A stretch of 64,000 bases of DNA from Cohnella baijiui (GTDB taxonomy: Bacteria > Bacillota > Bacilli > Paenibacillales > Paenibacillaceae): contig NZ_JAJFOW010000016.1 in assembly GCF_020731285.1 (NCBI RefSeq), forward strand, positions 52,448-116,447. The letters run 5' to 3'. Position 1 is the first letter of the stretch. Each line of letters opens with the position of its first letter. The notes beneath the pieces were generated by a model. The model did no database searches and was not told the origin of the DNA. It saw nothing but the letters and a program-made list of their open reading frames with translations. The position numbers and the translations under genes were made by a program. Of this stretch, positions 63,680 through 64,000 are shown piece by piece.

Positions 63680-64000
63680 GATGTGTGTAGTCTATACGCA
63701 CATTGGCGCTGGGCCGGCCTTTTTGCGGAATGTGCGTAGTCTGCATACGCACATTGGCGCTCGGCCGGCCTTTTCGTGGAATGTGCGTAGTCTGCATACG
63801 CACATTAGCGCTCGGCCGGCCTTTTCGCGGAATGTGCGTAGTTTGCATACGCACATTGGCGCTCGGCCGGCCTTTTCGTGGAATGTGCGTAGTCTGCATA
63901 CGCACATTGGCGCTGGGCCGGCCTTTTTGCGGAATGTGCGTAGTTTGAATACGCACATTGGCGCTGGGCCGGCCTTTTCGCGGAATGTGCGTAGTCTGCA
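63680..64000. repeat. Tandem array of 51-bp hairpin-bearing repeats
   Basis: At least six full units with a seventh running off the edge: 63680-63728 (49 bp), 63729-63779, 63780-63830, 63831-63881, 63882-63932, 63933-63983 and 63984 onward. Each contains the inverted repeat ATGTGCGTA-N7-TACGCACAT (9-bp stem, loop GTCTGCA/GTTTGCA/GTTTGAA), then GGCGCT and the palindrome GGCCGGCC plus TTTT. Differences are concentrated in the loop and spacers, while the stem arms stay invariant in units 2-6. Confidence 0.95.

Noticed and set aside
63420..63958. Open frames through the 51-bp array on both strands
   Set aside because: The period is divisible by three, so any frame without a stop in one unit stays open. 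Hairpin structure and the lack of a start site argue against coding.
63680..64000. CRISPR array
   Set aside because: The repeat units are contiguous with no unique spacers between them and no cas genes nearby.

Overview
The window comes from a GC-rich, endospore-forming Gram-positive bacterium, most likely a Cohnella-like member of the Paenibacillaceae. The signs are strong AGGAGG ribosome binding sites throughout, Bacillus-type genes (sda, yuiB, yumC, yutM, yutJ, yuzB, yutI, hemQ, ytrA, yppC), a radical-SAM aminofutalosine synthase (menaquinone by the futalosine route), and high GC everywhere except one AT-rich insert. I see no rRNA, tRNA or CRISPR array.

Region by region: (1) 1-9.3 kb is a type IV pilus-like locus: the first codons of a PilB/GspE-type ATPase at the left edge, a 1659-aa secreted Ig-repeat protein, a PilX-like protein and two class III-signal pseudopilins, then GtrA and YuiB membrane proteins. 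(2) 9.4-19.3 kb is a respiration, heme and Fe-S block: HemQ, a type II NADH dehydrogenase behind a Rex-like operator, ferredoxin-NADP reductase YumC, a zinc-ribbon protein whose ribosome binding site lies in a long RNA stem, the checkpoint gene sda with DnaA boxes, a YheC/YheD ATP-grasp protein, ErpA/YutM, MqnE, YutJ, YuzB and YutI. (3) 19.4-23.6 kb carries an SDR enzyme, a HEPN-like protein, a small-multidrug-export protein and an ABC-F ATPase. (4) 23.7-27.3 kb is an AT-rich, probably acquired pair of ABC exporter half-transporters, ending against an 89-bp relic of the neighbouring ABC-F gene. (5) 27.5-42.3 kb is one long leftward gene set: GntR/FCD regulator, ribose-type ABC importer, GH20-like hydrolase, M20 deacylase, RidA, MBL hydrolase, class V aminotransferase, zinc alcohol dehydrogenase, Gfo/Idh oxidoreductase, FAA-family hydrolase and a chemoreceptor. 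It looks like an uncharacterised carbohydrate or amino-sugar catabolic pathway with its own importer, regulator and possibly its own chemotaxis input. (6) 43-46.4 kb holds a UbiD-type decarboxylase, heme A synthase CtaA and a thioredoxin. (7) 46.5-58.6 kb is cell-envelope related: a lipoprotein with a copper-amine-oxidase-N-like domain, a DUF2515 protein, a lipid-flippase-like protein, DUF456, a Cof-type phosphatase, two tandem class B penicillin-binding proteins and a CvpA/transglutaminase protein. (8) 58.7-61.5 kb is a YtrA-type regulator with an ABC ATPase and permease, with an operator matching the B. subtilis YtrA consensus. (9) 61.6-64 kb has an MFS transporter, a 32-aa membrane peptide, a small Toprim protein and a tandem array of 51-bp hairpin repeats that runs off the right edge.

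The least explained elements are the terminal hairpin array beside a Toprim gene, the catabolic operon, the AT-rich exporter cassette with its ABC-F scar, the stem that buries the ribosome binding site of the zinc-ribbon gene, and a second DnaA-box cluster upstream of the YheC/YheD gene. Start sites were chosen by ribosome binding site and family alignment from memory. No database search was possible.
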